Source: an uncultured Rhodoferax sp.
Lineage (GTDB): Bacteria; Pseudomonadota; Gammaproteobacteria; Burkholderiales; Burkholderiaceae_C
Length of the DNA stretch: 64,000 bases
Assembly (NCBI RefSeq): GCF_946221635.1
Contig: NZ_CAMIHB010000004.1
Location: forward strand, 146,589-210,588
Direction of reading: 5' to 3'
Program-made: the position numbers and the translations under genes
In this document: positions 16,061-25,346 of the stretch, in pieces
Position numbering within the stretch: position 1 is the first letter of the stretch
Layout of the letters: each line of letters opens with the position of its first letter
Notes under the pieces: generated by a model
Databases searched by the model: none
Told to the model about the DNA's origin: nothing
Seen by the model: the letters and a program-made list of their open reading frames with translations, nothing else

Positions 16061-17263
16061 ATGTCTACACATTTTTCATCTCCCTCCGTTTCCGTTCGTC
16101 CGTCCGAGCCCTCCGTGCTTGCTGGGTTATTGCCCATCGTTGCGGCCGTGTTTCTCGGTTTCCTCGCCATCAGCGTTCCGCTGGCCGCACTGGCCTTGCA
16201 GGTGCGCGACCAGCTGGGCTTTGGCCCGGCCACCGTGGGCTGGGTCATCGGCATCCAGTCGCTGGCCACGCTGCTGACGCGGCACCAGGCCGGCACGCTG
16301 AGTGACCAACGCGGGCCGCGCAGTGCCGTGCTGCTGGGCCTGCCGCTCACCGCCATTTCAGGCCTGGCCTACGCACTCTCGGCATTGCTGCCGCTGGGGC
16401 CGCAGTGGCAGCTGGCCGTGCTCATCCTCGGGCGCCTGGTGGCTGGCCTGGGCGAGAGCCTGTTTCTCACCGGCCTGATGAGCTGGGGCATTGCGCGCGT
16501 GGGCCCGGCGCGCACGGGCAAGGTCATGTCCTGGGTGGGCATTGCGCTCTACGCAGCGCTGGGTTTGGGCGCTCCGCTGGGCCTGGCCCTGCATGAGGCC
16601 CACGGTTTTGCCAGTGTTGCTGTGGTGGCCGTACTCACGCCCTTGCTTGCGTGGGTGATCGCCTTCCGCCTGCACGCCGTACCGGCCAGTGGCGGGCAAC
16701 GCGTGCCGTTTCACCGCGTGCTGGGACTGATCTGGCGGCCGGGCCTGGTGCTGGCGCTGGCCACGGTGCCCTACGCCGCGATGGCGGCCTTCCTCACGCT
16801 GAACTATGCGGCCCACGGCTGGCCGCATGCGGGCACAGCGCTGCTGGCCTTCAGCGTGGCCTATGTGCTGGTGCGCCTGGTGGGCTCCGGCCTGCCGGAC
16901 CGCCTGGGTGCGCGCACCGTGGCGGTGGGCTCGCTGGCGCTGGAACTGGCAGGCCAGTTGCTGATCTGGCTGGCGCCCGTGCCTGCCGTGGCGCTGCTGG
17001 GCGCCACGCTCACGGGCCTGGGTTTCTCGCTGGTGTTTCCGTCCATGGGGGTGCTGGCCACGCAGTCGGTGCCACCCGAGCAACGTGGCCGCGCGGTGGG
17101 CAATTTCATTGCCTTTGCGGACATCGCGCTGGGCGTGACCGGCCCGGTGGTGGGTCTGGTCACGCAGTGGCTGGGCATCCGCGCGGCCTTTCTGGTGGGC
17201 GCAGGGGCCACCTGTGCAGCGCTGGGCCTGCTGGCCGCAGTGCGCCTGGGCCGCAAGGCGTGA
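16061..17263 (+). CDS. MFS transporter (YfcJ/YhhS-like exporter)
   Basis: A 12-helix major facilitator of 400 residues. The inter-helix 2-3 motif LSDQRGPRSAVLLG corresponds to motif A. Sequence style resembles the YfcJ/YhhS (arabinose/drug efflux-like) group, but the substrate cannot be stated. Translation starts at ATG 16061 after an unusual structured leader, suggesting control at RNA level. It is convergent with the Mpv17-like gene, with only eight bases between them. Confidence 0.82.
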   Translation: MSTHFSSPSVSVRPSEPSVLAGLLPIVAAVFLGFLAISVPLAALALQVRDQLGFGPATVGWVIGIQSLATLLTRHQAGTLSDQRGPRSAVLLGLPLTAISGLAYALSALLPLGPQWQLAVLILGRLVAGLGESLFLTGLMSWGIARVGPARTGKVMSWVGIALYAALGLGAPLGLALHEAHGFASVAVVAVLTPLLAWVIAFRLHAVPASGGQRVPFHRVLGLIWRPGLVLALATVPYAAMAAFLTLNYAAHGWPHAGTALLAFSVAYVLVRLVGSGLPDRLGARTVAVGSLALELAGQLLIWLAPVPAVALLGATLTGLGFSLVFPSMGVLATQSVPPEQRGRAVGNFIAFADIALGVTGPVVGLVTQWLGIRAAFLVGAGATCAALGLLAAVRLGRKA

Positions 17264-17271
17264 AGCAGGGT

Positions 17272-17946
17272 CTAGACCTTGCGCATGAATTTGAAGATCA
17301 GGATCCAGAAGCTCAGGATAAGGCTGGCCACGGGGAACTGCAGCGCGGTGGGCATGAAGTAGATGACCAGCACGCCCGGCCCCCACACGCACCACACGGC
17401 AATGATGACGGGCAGGTAGCGCTGGGTCCAGAAGTCCAGCGTGCCGAAGTAGCGCAGCGTGCTGGTGCGAAAGCCCTCGTCCTTCCAGAGGAAGACGCCC
17501 ACCATGATGAAGTTGGACACCGGCGAGTAGACGAACTGGTCGAACAGCATCTTCTTGATGATGGTGGCCGCATCGTTGCCGCTACCGAACAGGCTGACCT
17601 GCACGGCATACAGCACCTGCACCGACATGCCGATGAGGCCGAACACCACAATGGCAAAGGTCATGTCTTTGACGATGGTGCGTGGCACCGGCTGGCGCAG
17701 CACGGCCCAGGCCAGCAACTCAGGCACCAGCACGGCAAAGGTGGCATAGGTGACGAAGGAGCCGGTGTAGCCCCAGGCCTGCTTGAGTTCGCCCCATTGC
17801 CGCAACCCGCTTTCCACGGCAGGGCTGAACAGGTAAGCCAGCAAGAGCAGCACCAGCCCACACCAGAGCACCAGCCCCGGCTTCATGTTGGCCAGCACCG
17901 CCGTGCGGACCTGCTGCAGGGCCGTGGGTTTCTGGTCGGCCCGCAT
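17272..17946 (-). CDS. Mpv17/PMP22-like integral membrane protein
   Basis: A 224-residue, four- to five-helix membrane protein. I see the Mpv17-family pattern: IIKKMLFDQFVYSP, resembling the KKMLLDQ..(A/S)P segment of human MPV17. A C-terminal block follows with W-x(5)-P, VW, a FMP-x(3)-Q-F motif and a final W in the last helix (LILSFWILIF). Mpv17 proteins are mainly known from mitochondria and peroxisomes. The start overlaps the MYG1 stop by one base (TGATG), so translation is coupled. The alternative is an unclassified membrane protein. Confidence 0.55.
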   Translation of the reverse strand: MRADQKPTALQQVRTAVLANMKPGLVLWCGLVLLLLAYLFSPAVESGLRQWGELKQAWGYTGSFVTYATFAVLVPELLAWAVLRQPVPRTIVKDMTFAIVVFGLIGMSVQVLYAVQVSLFGSGNDAATIIKKMLFDQFVYSPVSNFIMVGVFLWKDEGFRTSTLRYFGTLDFWTQRYLPVIIAVWCVWGPGVLVIYFMPTALQFPVASLILSFWILIFKFMRKV

Positions 17947-18932
17947 CAGGCCGCGCTCGCTGCGCGGTGGGCCAGGGCCAGCTCGGCCAGCTTGACCGCG
18001 CCTTCAAAGCTGCGGGCGCCGCCGATGAAGAGGTTGAGGTGGCAGAACACGCTGTCGGCCACGCCGCTCACGGCGGCCAGCTCGGCGTCACGCAGGCCGG
18101 CCCAGGTTTCGGGCAGGTCCATGCGCGCGGTGAACGAGCCGGCCTCCACGGGCACGGTCTTGATCTGGTACTGGTTGCCGTCGGAGTCGGGGTAAATGAC
18201 GAACATCACTTCGGGCATCTCGTGCACCACCACATGCGTCCAGGGCATGCCGCCCTCTTGCAGGTGCAGCACACGGCCGCCCAGCACGCGCGGCGCGTTG
18301 CGCACGGTGTCCATGGCGCGCAGCTGGGCCACCTTCTTGCTGATGGCGTGGTCGAGGAACTTGCGGGTGATGGCGATGGCTTCGCGGAAGCGCGTTTCCA
18401 GCAGCGCGGCCTTGGCGGCCAGGTCCAGGCCCTGCTCTTCGAGCCAGTGGGTGTTGAGCTGGGCGATGAGGCTGGAGAGACCGAAGATGCCGGGCGAGAC
18501 ATCGCCCTGGCCGGTGTCCACGATGTCGAGGTACTGCACCAGCGAATGGTCAATGGAGCGCACGATCTCGGCCACGGCCGCCTCGTCCAGCGTGTGGCCG
18601 GCGTTGGCGGCCCAGGCCTTCACATAGGCGGTGCCAAAGGCGGACCAGACCAGGCCCGCGCTGGCATAGCCCACGCCGGGTTTGGTGGCGCCGTCCACCT
18701 CATGCGCGGGGCGCGCGCCGTCAAAGCCACGCTGGTGGTGATCGAAGCGGCCGCGCGCGGCGTCCCATTCACCGCCCACGTCGACGGCGAAATCGGCAGC
18801 GTCAATGAGTTCCTGCTTGCGGGTACGGATCAGGGTGTGCGACGGGAACACGCCCATCAGAATGCCGACGCCAAAAACATCGTCGGCGTGGAAGGTGCCA
18901 CTGTGCGTGGCGATGGTGGTGGTAACAGTCAT
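17946..18932 (-). CDS. MYG1-family protein (DHH-like predicted exonuclease)
   Basis: A 328-residue protein with the MYG1/GAMM1 hallmarks: ATHSGTFHADDVFG at the N-terminus, then VDVGGEWD and RFDHHQRGF, the metal-binding DHH-type motif, and IDHSLVQYLDIVDTG. Human MYG1 has been described as a 3'-5' RNA exonuclease acting in the nucleus and mitochondria. The bacterial role is unknown. It is co-transcribed with the Mpv17-like gene. ATG 18932 is where homology begins; the upstream frame overlaps repeat d. Confidence 0.83.
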   Translation of the reverse strand: MTVTTTIATHSGTFHADDVFGVGILMGVFPSHTLIRTRKQELIDAADFAVDVGGEWDAARGRFDHHQRGFDGARPAHEVDGATKPGVGYASAGLVWSAFGTAYVKAWAANAGHTLDEAAVAEIVRSIDHSLVQYLDIVDTGQGDVSPGIFGLSSLIAQLNTHWLEEQGLDLAAKAALLETRFREAIAITRKFLDHAISKKVAQLRAMDTVRNAPRVLGGRVLHLQEGGMPWTHVVVHEMPEVMFVIYPDSDGNQYQIKTVPVEAGSFTARMDLPETWAGLRDAELAAVSGVADSVFCHLNLFIGGARSFEGAVKLAELALAHRAASAA

Positions 18933-18998
18933 GGGGAGATTTTCGCAGGTGCGGTGCAGCTGGCTGCCGGAGTCAAGTTTCCTGCGCAAGGTTTTAAG

Positions 18999-19056
18999 AA
19001 AAAGAAGGCTGTAGCCCTCGTAGATATTGCGCAAGCAGCTATTTAATTCATAGCGC
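18999..19056 (+). repeat. Dispersed intergenic repeat family 1, copy d
   Basis: GTAGCCCTCGTAGATATTGC then GCAAGCAGCT (core 19011-19040), followed by ATTTAATTCATAGCGC. It lies in the divergent region between the MYG1 and terC genes, in the sense orientation of terC. Confidence 0.8.
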
Positions 19057-19192
19057 AAGCCCCTGCTGAGCAGGGGGTTGAGCACGGAAAAAGCGTGACC
19101 TGCAGGCCCGCAAGCCCTAGCATTCACCCCACACTTTTTCGGGACATGGCCGCCAGGCCATTCCCACCGCGACAACAAGCCAGGACCTGACC

Positions 19193-19948
19193 ATGGAATT
19201 TCTCACCGACCCGAATGTCTGGATCGCCTTTGCGATGCTGACCGCCCTCGAAATCGTTCTGGGCATCGACAACATCATCTTCATCTCCATCCTGGTGGGC
19301 CGCCTGCCGCCCGAACTGCGCGACAAGGCGCGCCGCCTGGGCCTGGGCTTTGCCATGGCCTCGCGCCTGCTGCTGCTGTTCTCGCTGAGCTGGGTGATGG
19401 GCCTGACCAGCGACCTCTTCAGCATCGCCGGCCACGGCTTCAGCGGGCGCGACCTGGTGCTGCTGCTGGGCGGCCTATTCCTGCTGTATAAGGCCTCACA
19501 CGAGATCTTTGTGGAAGTGGAGGCGCGTGAGGAAGACGCTCCGCCCGCGACCGACGCAGCCACCGTGAAGTCTGCCGGCGCCAAGCTGTTCTGGGCCATC
19601 ATTGCGCAGATCGCGGTGATCGACATCGTGTTTTCGCTGGACTCGGTCATCACGGCCGTGGGCATGGTGAACCAGATTGGCGTGATGGTGGCTGCGGTGG
19701 TGGCCTCGGTCGGCGTGATGCTGCTGGCGGCCAAGCCGATTGGCGAGTTTGTGGACCGCCACCCCTCCGTCAAGGTCCTGGCGCTGGCCTTCCTGGTGAT
19801 GGTGGGCATGGCGCTGACAGCCGAAGCCTTTGACCAGAAAATCCCCAAGGGCTACCTGTATGCGGCCATGGCCTTCTCGCTGGCGGTGGAGGCGCTCAAC
19901 ATCCGCGCCCGTGGCAAGCGCCAGGCGCGCAACGCAGGCGCACAATAG
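19193..19948 (+). CDS. TerC-family integral membrane protein
   Basis: A 251-residue membrane protein whose first helix contains the TerC signature ALEIVLGIDNIIFISIL, repeated in inverted form later as VIDIVFSLDSVITAVG. The paired Asp residues inside these helices are the predicted cation sites. The family includes manganese exporters (Alx/MeeF-like) and tellurium-resistance proteins. No ter cluster is present, so metal-ion homeostasis is the better guess. A glutathione peroxidase gene follows in the same direction after 50 bases. Confidence 0.85.
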   Translation: MEFLTDPNVWIAFAMLTALEIVLGIDNIIFISILVGRLPPELRDKARRLGLGFAMASRLLLLFSLSWVMGLTSDLFSIAGHGFSGRDLVLLLGGLFLLYKASHEIFVEVEAREEDAPPATDAATVKSAGAKLFWAIIAQIAVIDIVFSLDSVITAVGMVNQIGVMVAAVVASVGVMLLAAKPIGEFVDRHPSVKVLALAFLVMVGMALTAEAFDQKIPKGYLYAAMAFSLAVEALNIRARGKRQARNAGAQ

Positions 19949-19998
19949 GCACCTGCCCGCGCGCGGCCTGACGCGCATCCACCCGAAGGAGCCACACC

Positions 19999-20604
19999 AT
20001 GTCCCGCTTCACTGCTGCATCCCTCCCGTTGCTGCCGGGCCTGGTGCTGGCGGTGGGCATGGCCCCGGCCTTGGCCGCCCCGCCCGCCAAAGAGCCGCCG
20101 GCCGCGGCCACCAGCGCATGCCCGGCCGTGCTGCGCCACGAGTTTCCCCGCCTGCAGGACGACGCGCCCCAGAACCTGTGCCAGTACGCCGGCAAGGTGG
20201 TGCTGGTGGTGAACACGGCCAGCTACTGCGGCTTCACGCCGCAGTACGAAGGGCTGGAGGCGCTGTACGCCAAGTACCAGAGCCGCGGCCTGGTGGTTCT
20301 GGGGTTTCCGTCGAATGATTTTGGCCAGCAGGAGCCCGGCTCGGCCAAGGAAATTGCGGACCTCTGCTTCAACACCTACGGCGTGAAGTTCCCGATGTTC
20401 GAGAAGTCCGTGGTCTCGGGCAAGCAGGCCAATCCGCTCTACCAGATGCTGATCAAGGCTTCGGGCACCACGCCCAAGTGGAACTTCTACAAGTACCTGA
20501 TCGACCGCCGGGGCAATGTGGTGTCCAGCTACAACAGCCTGGTGACGCCCACCTCGGCTAGCCTGACCGGCGCTATTGAGCGGGCCCTGGCCGAGAAGAC
20601 CTGA
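19999..20604 (+). CDS. Periplasmic glutathione peroxidase family protein
   Basis: A 201-residue thiol peroxidase of the glutathione peroxidase fold, reducing peroxides with a cysteine: catalytic VVNTASYCGFTPQY, then FPSNDFGQQEPGS and WNFYKYLIDRRG, giving the Cys/Gln/Trp/Asn tetrad. The first 26 or so residues form a signal peptide ending near ALAAPP, so the enzyme works in the periplasm. The reductant is more likely thioredoxin-like than glutathione. Its 3' end overlaps the convergent DMT gene by 32 bases. Confidence 0.87.
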   Translation: MSRFTAASLPLLPGLVLAVGMAPALAAPPAKEPPAAATSACPAVLRHEFPRLQDDAPQNLCQYAGKVVLVVNTASYCGFTPQYEGLEALYAKYQSRGLVVLGFPSNDFGQQEPGSAKEIADLCFNTYGVKFPMFEKSVVSGKQANPLYQMLIKASGTTPKWNFYKYLIDRRGNVVSSYNSLVTPTSASLTGAIERALAEKT

Positions 20605-21514
20605 AGCGGGCCGGCCACAGGCCCTTGCCACCGCTGACCAGCACGATACCCAACAGCACGGGCACCGCACCCAGCACAAAGCTGGCCTCGATGGGTTCAT
20701 CCAGCAGCAGCGCCCCGGCCACGATGCCGAACAACGGCGTCATGAAAGAGAACACGCCCAGGCGCGAGGCCAGGTAGTGGCGCAGCAGCCAGAACCAGAC
20801 CAGAAAGCTCGCAAACGACACGACCAGCGTGTGGAAGGCCAGGTTGGCCCAGACGCGCGGCGTGGATACAAAGTGGGCCTGACCGGTGAACAGCGCCGCC
20901 GCCAGCAGCAGCACACAGGCGCAGACCAGTTGGTAGAGCAGGGTTTGCGTGGCCGGCGCGCTGGAGAGGCGCGAGCAGCGCACCACCATGGTCGTGGCGC
21001 CCCAGGCCATGCCGCCCAGCAGACCTAAAAAGTCGCCCCACAGCATGTTGCCCGGCGCAGGCGCGCCCGACTGGCTGCGGCCGAAGAAGGCGATGGCAAT
21101 GCCGCCAAACGCCAGGCCAATGCCCAGCCACTGCACCGGGCCCAGGCGCTCGGCAGGCAGGCGCCAATGCAGGCCCAGGGCGGCGAAGATGGGCGCGGTG
21201 TAGAGAAAGACCACCATGTGCGAAGCGCTGGTGTGGTGCAGGCCCTCGCCCACCAGCATGAATTCCAGCCCGAACAGCAGGCCCACTACCAGGCCGGGTT
21301 TCCAGCTCCCGTTGTGCAGGCCCAGGCGCTCACCACGCCACAGCATCAGCAGCCAGACCAGGAAAGCGGCCACGCCGGAGCGCAGGCCGATGAGGAAGAT
21401 GGGCGCGATCTCGTTGGCGGTGGCCTTGAGCGTGACCTGCTGCAGCGCCCACAGCGCGCATAGCACCAGCATGCAGGCTATGGCTCGGGAATCCAGGGGG
21501 TGTCGGGTGTCCAT
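20573..21514 (-). CDS. EamA/DMT-family exporter
   Basis: A ten-helix drug/metabolite transporter of 313 residues built from two EamA repeats (ALWALQQVTLKATANE near the N-terminus and GDFLGLLGGMAWGATTMVV at mid-length). Members export amino acids or other metabolites; the substrate is unknown. It is divergent from the AraC gene at 21607, which may regulate it. Its last codons overlap the 3' end of the peroxidase gene on the opposite strand. ATG 21514 was chosen over an upstream in-frame codon because the membrane domain starts there. Confidence 0.85.
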   Translation of the reverse strand: MDTRHPLDSRAIACMLVLCALWALQQVTLKATANEIAPIFLIGLRSGVAAFLVWLLMLWRGERLGLHNGSWKPGLVVGLLFGLEFMLVGEGLHHTSASHMVVFLYTAPIFAALGLHWRLPAERLGPVQWLGIGLAFGGIAIAFFGRSQSGAPAPGNMLWGDFLGLLGGMAWGATTMVVRCSRLSSAPATQTLLYQLVCACVLLLAAALFTGQAHFVSTPRVWANLAFHTLVVSFASFLVWFWLLRHYLASRLGVFSFMTPLFGIVAGALLLDEPIEASFVLGAVPVLLGIVLVSGGKGLWPARFRSSRPGPAQ

Positions 21515-21606
21515 GGCGGGATTATTGGATTGGCGGCTTTCATTGATATAGTGAAATCCAGACAAGCCATCCACCAAAGCCGACAAACGCACTCCGCCCC
21601 GCCGCC

Positions 21607-22413
21607 ATGCCCATCCTGCGCCCCAAACTGGAAGTCCCCATCAGCAGCCCCGGCTTGCCCGCGCCGCTGATGTTCCGCAGCGCCCGGGTGCCGGCCGAGG
21701 GCATCTACCCCTTGCACCAGCACGCCTGGGGCGAGTTCGTCTATTCCTTCAGCGGCGTCATGGAGGTCAAGGCGGCGGAGCAGCACTTTCTGGCGCCGCC
21801 CCAGTACGGCCTGTGGCTGCCGCCCGACCTGCAGCATGTGGGCCTGAACCGCAAGGAGGCGCACCACTGCTCGCTGTACGTGAGCCGCGCGTTGTGCGGC
21901 GCCCTGCCCGCCCAGCCCTGCGCGCTGACGGTGAGCCCGCTGGTGCGCGCGATGCTGGACCACCTGCGCCAGTTGCCCACCGGTGCGCCCAACGGCCCGG
22001 AAGACGCCCGCCTGCTGCAGGTGCTGCTGGACCAGCTCGTCCAGGCCCCGTGCACCGGCAGCTACCTGCCCAATTCGGAAGACCCGCAGCTGGGCGCCGT
22101 GCTGCGCCTGCTGGAGGCCAACCCCGGCGACAACCGCGCCCTGCCCGCGCTGGCGCAGGCGGTGCACAGCACCGAGCGCACGCTGATGCGGCGCAGCCAG
22201 CGCGACCTGGGCATGTCCCTGGCCGAATGGCGCCAGCGCCTGCGCGTGGTGCGTGCCATGCCGCTGCTGGAGGCGGGACAGACCGTAGAGACGATAGCGC
22301 TGGACCTGGGCTACGGCAGCGCCTCGGCCTTCATCACCATGTTCAAGCGCCTCATGGGCAGCACGCCCGACGAATTCCGCCGTGGCGACACCGGCACCCG
22401 TGTTTCAGCATAG
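21607..22413 (+). CDS. AraC-family regulator with cupin domain
   Basis: A 268-residue regulator. Its N-terminal cupin contains LHQHAWGEFVYSFSGVMEV (metal/ligand His) and LWLPPDLQHVGLN. The C-terminal AraC domain holds the helix-turn-helix segments TERTLMRRSQRDLGMSL and IALDLGYGSASAFITMFKR. It is divergent from the EamA exporter, suggesting control of efflux. Its stop codon is immediately followed by repeat family 1 copy e. Confidence 0.84.
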   Translation: MPILRPKLEVPISSPGLPAPLMFRSARVPAEGIYPLHQHAWGEFVYSFSGVMEVKAAEQHFLAPPQYGLWLPPDLQHVGLNRKEAHHCSLYVSRALCGALPAQPCALTVSPLVRAMLDHLRQLPTGAPNGPEDARLLQVLLDQLVQAPCTGSYLPNSEDPQLGAVLRLLEANPGDNRALPALAQAVHSTERTLMRRSQRDLGMSLAEWRQRLRVVRAMPLLEAGQTVETIALDLGYGSASAFITMFKRLMGSTPDEFRRGDTGTRVSA

Positions 22414-22467
22414 AAATAGCCGGTAGCCCCCGTCAATAGTGCGCAAGCAGCTAGCGTATTGATAGCA
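22414..22467 (+). repeat. Dispersed intergenic repeat family 1, copy e
   Basis: GGTAGCCCCCGTCAATAGTG then GCGCAAGCAGCTAGC and TTGATAGCA. It fills the gap between the converging araC-type and mocR-type genes, starting one base after a stop codon. Confidence 0.85.
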
Positions 22468-22480
22468 TGCTGGCGCAGCC

Positions 22481-23905
22481 TCAGACCAGCGCCCGTGCCA
22501 GCGCGCCCAGCTTCTTCATGCCCTGCTCCATCTCGCGGCCCCAGGGACGGGCGATGTTCAGGCGCAGGCAGTGGCGGAACTTGGCCGTGTTGGAAAACAT
22601 GGAGCCCGGCGTGAACGCGATGCCCTGGGCCACCGCGTGGCGCAGCAGCTGCAGGCTGTCCACCTGGGGCGGCAGCGCCATCCACAGCCACCAGCCGCCG
22701 GCCGGGCTGATGAGTTCGGTGCCCGCCGGGAAGTACTGGGCCACGGTCTGGCGCGCCAGGGGCACGTTGGCGGCCAGGCGTTCGCGCAGCTTGCGCAGGT
22801 GCTGTGGCAGCGCGCCCGACTGCAGGTAGGCCGCCAGCACCGCCTGCTCCCACAGCGGCGTGACCAGCGAGCTGCTGAGCTTGAGCGACTCCAGGTGGGC
22901 GTGGTAGCGCCCCCCGGCCACCCAGCCCAGGCGCAGGCCGGGCGCCACGCTCTTGCTGCAGGAGCCGCAGTAGATGACGCGGCCCTGCCGGTCCCAGGCC
23001 TTGATGGGTGGGCGGCGCTCCTGCGTGTGCGAGAGCTCGCCAAACACATCGTCTTCGATGATGGCCAGGTTGTGCTGCTCGGCCAGGCGCAGCAGGCGGC
23101 GCTTGGCGCGCTCGTCCATGGCGCTGCCCAGCGGGTTCTGGAAGTTGGGCATGGTCACGATGGCACGCACACCGGTCTGGTGCTCCAGCGCGTACTCCAG
23201 CGCCTCCAGGCTCAGGCCGCTACCCGGCACGCAGGGCACCTCGATGGCCTTCATGCCCAGGTTCTCCAGCATCTGCAGCAGGCCGAAGTACACGGGTGAC
23301 TCGACGATGACCGCATCGCCGGCACGGGCCACAGCGCGCAGCGCCACGCTCAGCGCCTCGGTGCTGCCGTGGGTGATGAGCAGGTCGGCCGGCTGCAGCT
23401 CCACGCCGGCGTCGGCCAGCCAGGGCAGCAGCGCGGCCTTGAGCGCGGGCAGGCCGGTGCCCGTGGGGTAGGTGCCCAGCAGTTCGGGCTGGGTGCGCAG
23501 CACACGCTGGCCCAGCTTGGCCAGCGCGTCACAGGGGTACCAGGCAGGCGCGGCGCTGGCCAGGTGCAGGCCCAGCTGCAAGGGCTGGGCGGTGAGGGAG
23601 TACAGCTCCGTCATGCGGTGCTGCAGGGAGGCCAGCTTGTCGAACTCCACCGGCGGTGCGACTTCGGCCACGGGCCGGGTGCTGCGGCGCGCCTTCCAGT
23701 CGGCCACATACATGCCCGACTTGGAGCGCGCCTCCACCAGACCCTGCGTCTCCAGGTGGCGGTAGCAGCGCACCACCGTGGCCACGCTCACGCCCTGGTC
23801 TTGCGCCATGCTGCGCACCGAGGGCAGGCGCTCGCCGCAGGCGTAGTGCCCGGCCTCGATGGCGGTGCGCAGCTGCTGCGCCAGGGTCTGGTAACTGTGT
23901 TGCAT
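22481..23905 (-). CDS. MocR-family GntR regulator with aminotransferase domain
   Basis: A 474-residue chimera: a GntR winged helix (about residues 1-70, GERLPSVRSMAQDQGVSVAT) and a class I aminotransferase-like domain with the PLP lysine in CGSCSKSVAPGLRLGW and NFQNPLG for cofactor binding. MocR proteins sense PLP-linked or amino acid ligands and often control a divergent gene. The divergent gene here encodes the BenE-like transporter, 88 bases away. I start at ATG 23905, where the GntR domain begins. Confidence 0.88.
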   Translation of the reverse strand: MQHSYQTLAQQLRTAIEAGHYACGERLPSVRSMAQDQGVSVATVVRCYRHLETQGLVEARSKSGMYVADWKARRSTRPVAEVAPPVEFDKLASLQHRMTELYSLTAQPLQLGLHLASAAPAWYPCDALAKLGQRVLRTQPELLGTYPTGTGLPALKAALLPWLADAGVELQPADLLITHGSTEALSVALRAVARAGDAVIVESPVYFGLLQMLENLGMKAIEVPCVPGSGLSLEALEYALEHQTGVRAIVTMPNFQNPLGSAMDERAKRRLLRLAEQHNLAIIEDDVFGELSHTQERRPPIKAWDRQGRVIYCGSCSKSVAPGLRLGWVAGGRYHAHLESLKLSSSLVTPLWEQAVLAAYLQSGALPQHLRKLRERLAANVPLARQTVAQYFPAGTELISPAGGWWLWMALPPQVDSLQLLRHAVAQGIAFTPGSMFSNTAKFRHCLRLNIARPWGREMEQGMKKLGALARALV

Positions 23906-23993
23906 GACAGATGGAGTTTTTGTGAATCTGTGCAGCATACGCCAGGGCTGTGCTGTGTGCCATGCCGGGCACCGCGCGGCCTACAGTGGCCGC

Positions 23994-25253
23994 ATGCCTA
24001 CCTTGCCCACCTCCCCCTCGTCTTCCGCCCCACCGCTGGCGGCCCGCCTGTGGCCGCAGCTGGCCGATCTGTTCCCTGCCGTGCTGGCCGGTGTGATTGC
24101 CACGCTGATCTCCTACGCCGGGCCCATGCTCATCGTGCTGCAGGCCGGGCAAGCGGGCCACCTCACCCCGGCCCAGCTCAGCTCCTGGGTCTGGGCCATC
24201 TCCATCGGGGCCGGCCTGTGCGGGCTGTGGATGAGCTGGCGCACGCGCATGCCCATCATCTGCGCCTGGAACACGCCGGGTGCGGCCCTGCTGGTGGGCG
24301 CACTGGCCACCCTGCCCTACGACCAGGCCATTGGCGCCTACCTGCTGGCGGCACTGGCCATGTGGCTGGTGGGGGTGACCGGTGTGTTCGAGCGCCTGCT
24401 GGCCGTGGTGCCCAAGAGCCTGTGCGCCGCCATGCTGGCCGGCATCCTGCTGCGCTTTGGGTTGCAGGTGTTCAGCGTGGCCGGCGGCTCCGACCCCAGC
24501 GCGGCCTGGCTGGTGGGCAGCATGTTTGGCGCCTACCTGCTGTTCAAGCGCCAGTCGGCGCGCTACGCGGTGGTGCTGACGCTGCTTACCGGCGTGACGC
24601 TGTGGCAGTTGCTGGGCTGGGGCCAGGCGGCTGTACCGGCGGGAGAAGCCCTGACCGCCGGCCTGCAACTCACGCTGCCGGTCTGGACCACCCCGGCGTT
24701 CTCCATGGCGGCCGTCGTCAGCGTGGGCCTGCCGCTGCTGGTGCTGTGCCTCACGGGGCAACAGCTGCCCGGTGTGGCCGTACTGCGCGCGGCGCACTAC
24801 CAGGCGCCCACCAGCCAGCTGGTGGCCGGCACCGGCCTGGCCAGTGTGCTGATGGCGCCCTTTGGGGCGCACGGCGTGAACCTGGCCGCCATCACCGCGG
24901 CCATCTGCACCGGCCCGGAGGCGCACCGCCTACCCGAGCGGCGCTGGGTGGCGGGCGTGGCCTGCGGGGTCTGCTATCTGGTGATTGGCAGCTTTGCGGG
25001 GTCGCTGTGCTATGCCTTTGTGCACCTGCCGCCGGCCCTGGTGAGCACGGTGGCCGGGCTGGCACTGCTGGGCGCCATCCAGGGCGGGCTGGTCAATGCG
25101 CTGGCCGAGCCGGCCGAACGTGAGGCTGCACTGGTGACCTTCCTGGTGACGGCGTCCAACACCACCCTGCTGGGCCTGGGCTCGGCCTGCTGGGGCATTG
25201 TGCTGGGCGTGCTGACCTACCTGGCGCTGCGGCCGCGCAAGGCCACGGCCTGA
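23994..25253 (+). CDS. BenE-family benzoate/H+ symporter-like transporter
   Basis: A 419-residue, roughly 12-helix carrier of the BenE family. Recognisable segments are FPAVLAGVIATLISYAGPML, AWNTPGAALL and FGAHGVNLAAITAAICTGP. The family founder imports benzoate with a proton, but no aromatic-degradation genes are nearby, so the substrate here is open. The divergent MocR regulator suggests a compound tied to amino acid or PLP metabolism. Confidence 0.84.
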   Translation: MPTLPTSPSSSAPPLAARLWPQLADLFPAVLAGVIATLISYAGPMLIVLQAGQAGHLTPAQLSSWVWAISIGAGLCGLWMSWRTRMPIICAWNTPGAALLVGALATLPYDQAIGAYLLAALAMWLVGVTGVFERLLAVVPKSLCAAMLAGILLRFGLQVFSVAGGSDPSAAWLVGSMFGAYLLFKRQSARYAVVLTLLTGVTLWQLLGWGQAAVPAGEALTAGLQLTLPVWTTPAFSMAAVVSVGLPLLVLCLTGQQLPGVAVLRAAHYQAPTSQLVAGTGLASVLMAPFGAHGVNLAAITAAICTGPEAHRLPERRWVAGVACGVCYLVIGSFAGSLCYAFVHLPPALVSTVAGLALLGAIQGGLVNALAEPAEREAALVTFLVTASNTTLLGLGSACWGIVLGVLTYLALRPRKATA

Positions 25254-25265
25254 AGTCGAAGAAAG

Positions 25266-25346
25266 GGCAATTTCCCGCCGGGCCGCCCCAAGGGAAATTA
25301 GCCCCCTCGGGGGGCAGCGACCCGCGTAGCGGTGGAGCGTGGGGGC
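25266..25346 (+). repeat. Hairpin repeat family 2, copy 1
   Basis: Stem AATTTCCC (25269-25276) / GGGAAATT (25292-25299) closes a 15-base loop GCCGGGCCGCCCCAA. A second stem GCCCCC (25301-25306) / GGGGGC (25310-25315) follows, then a GC-rich tail ending GCGTGGGGG. A second copy in opposite orientation lies at 60222-60304. It sits between convergent genes, where it may act as a two-way terminator. Confidence 0.8.
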
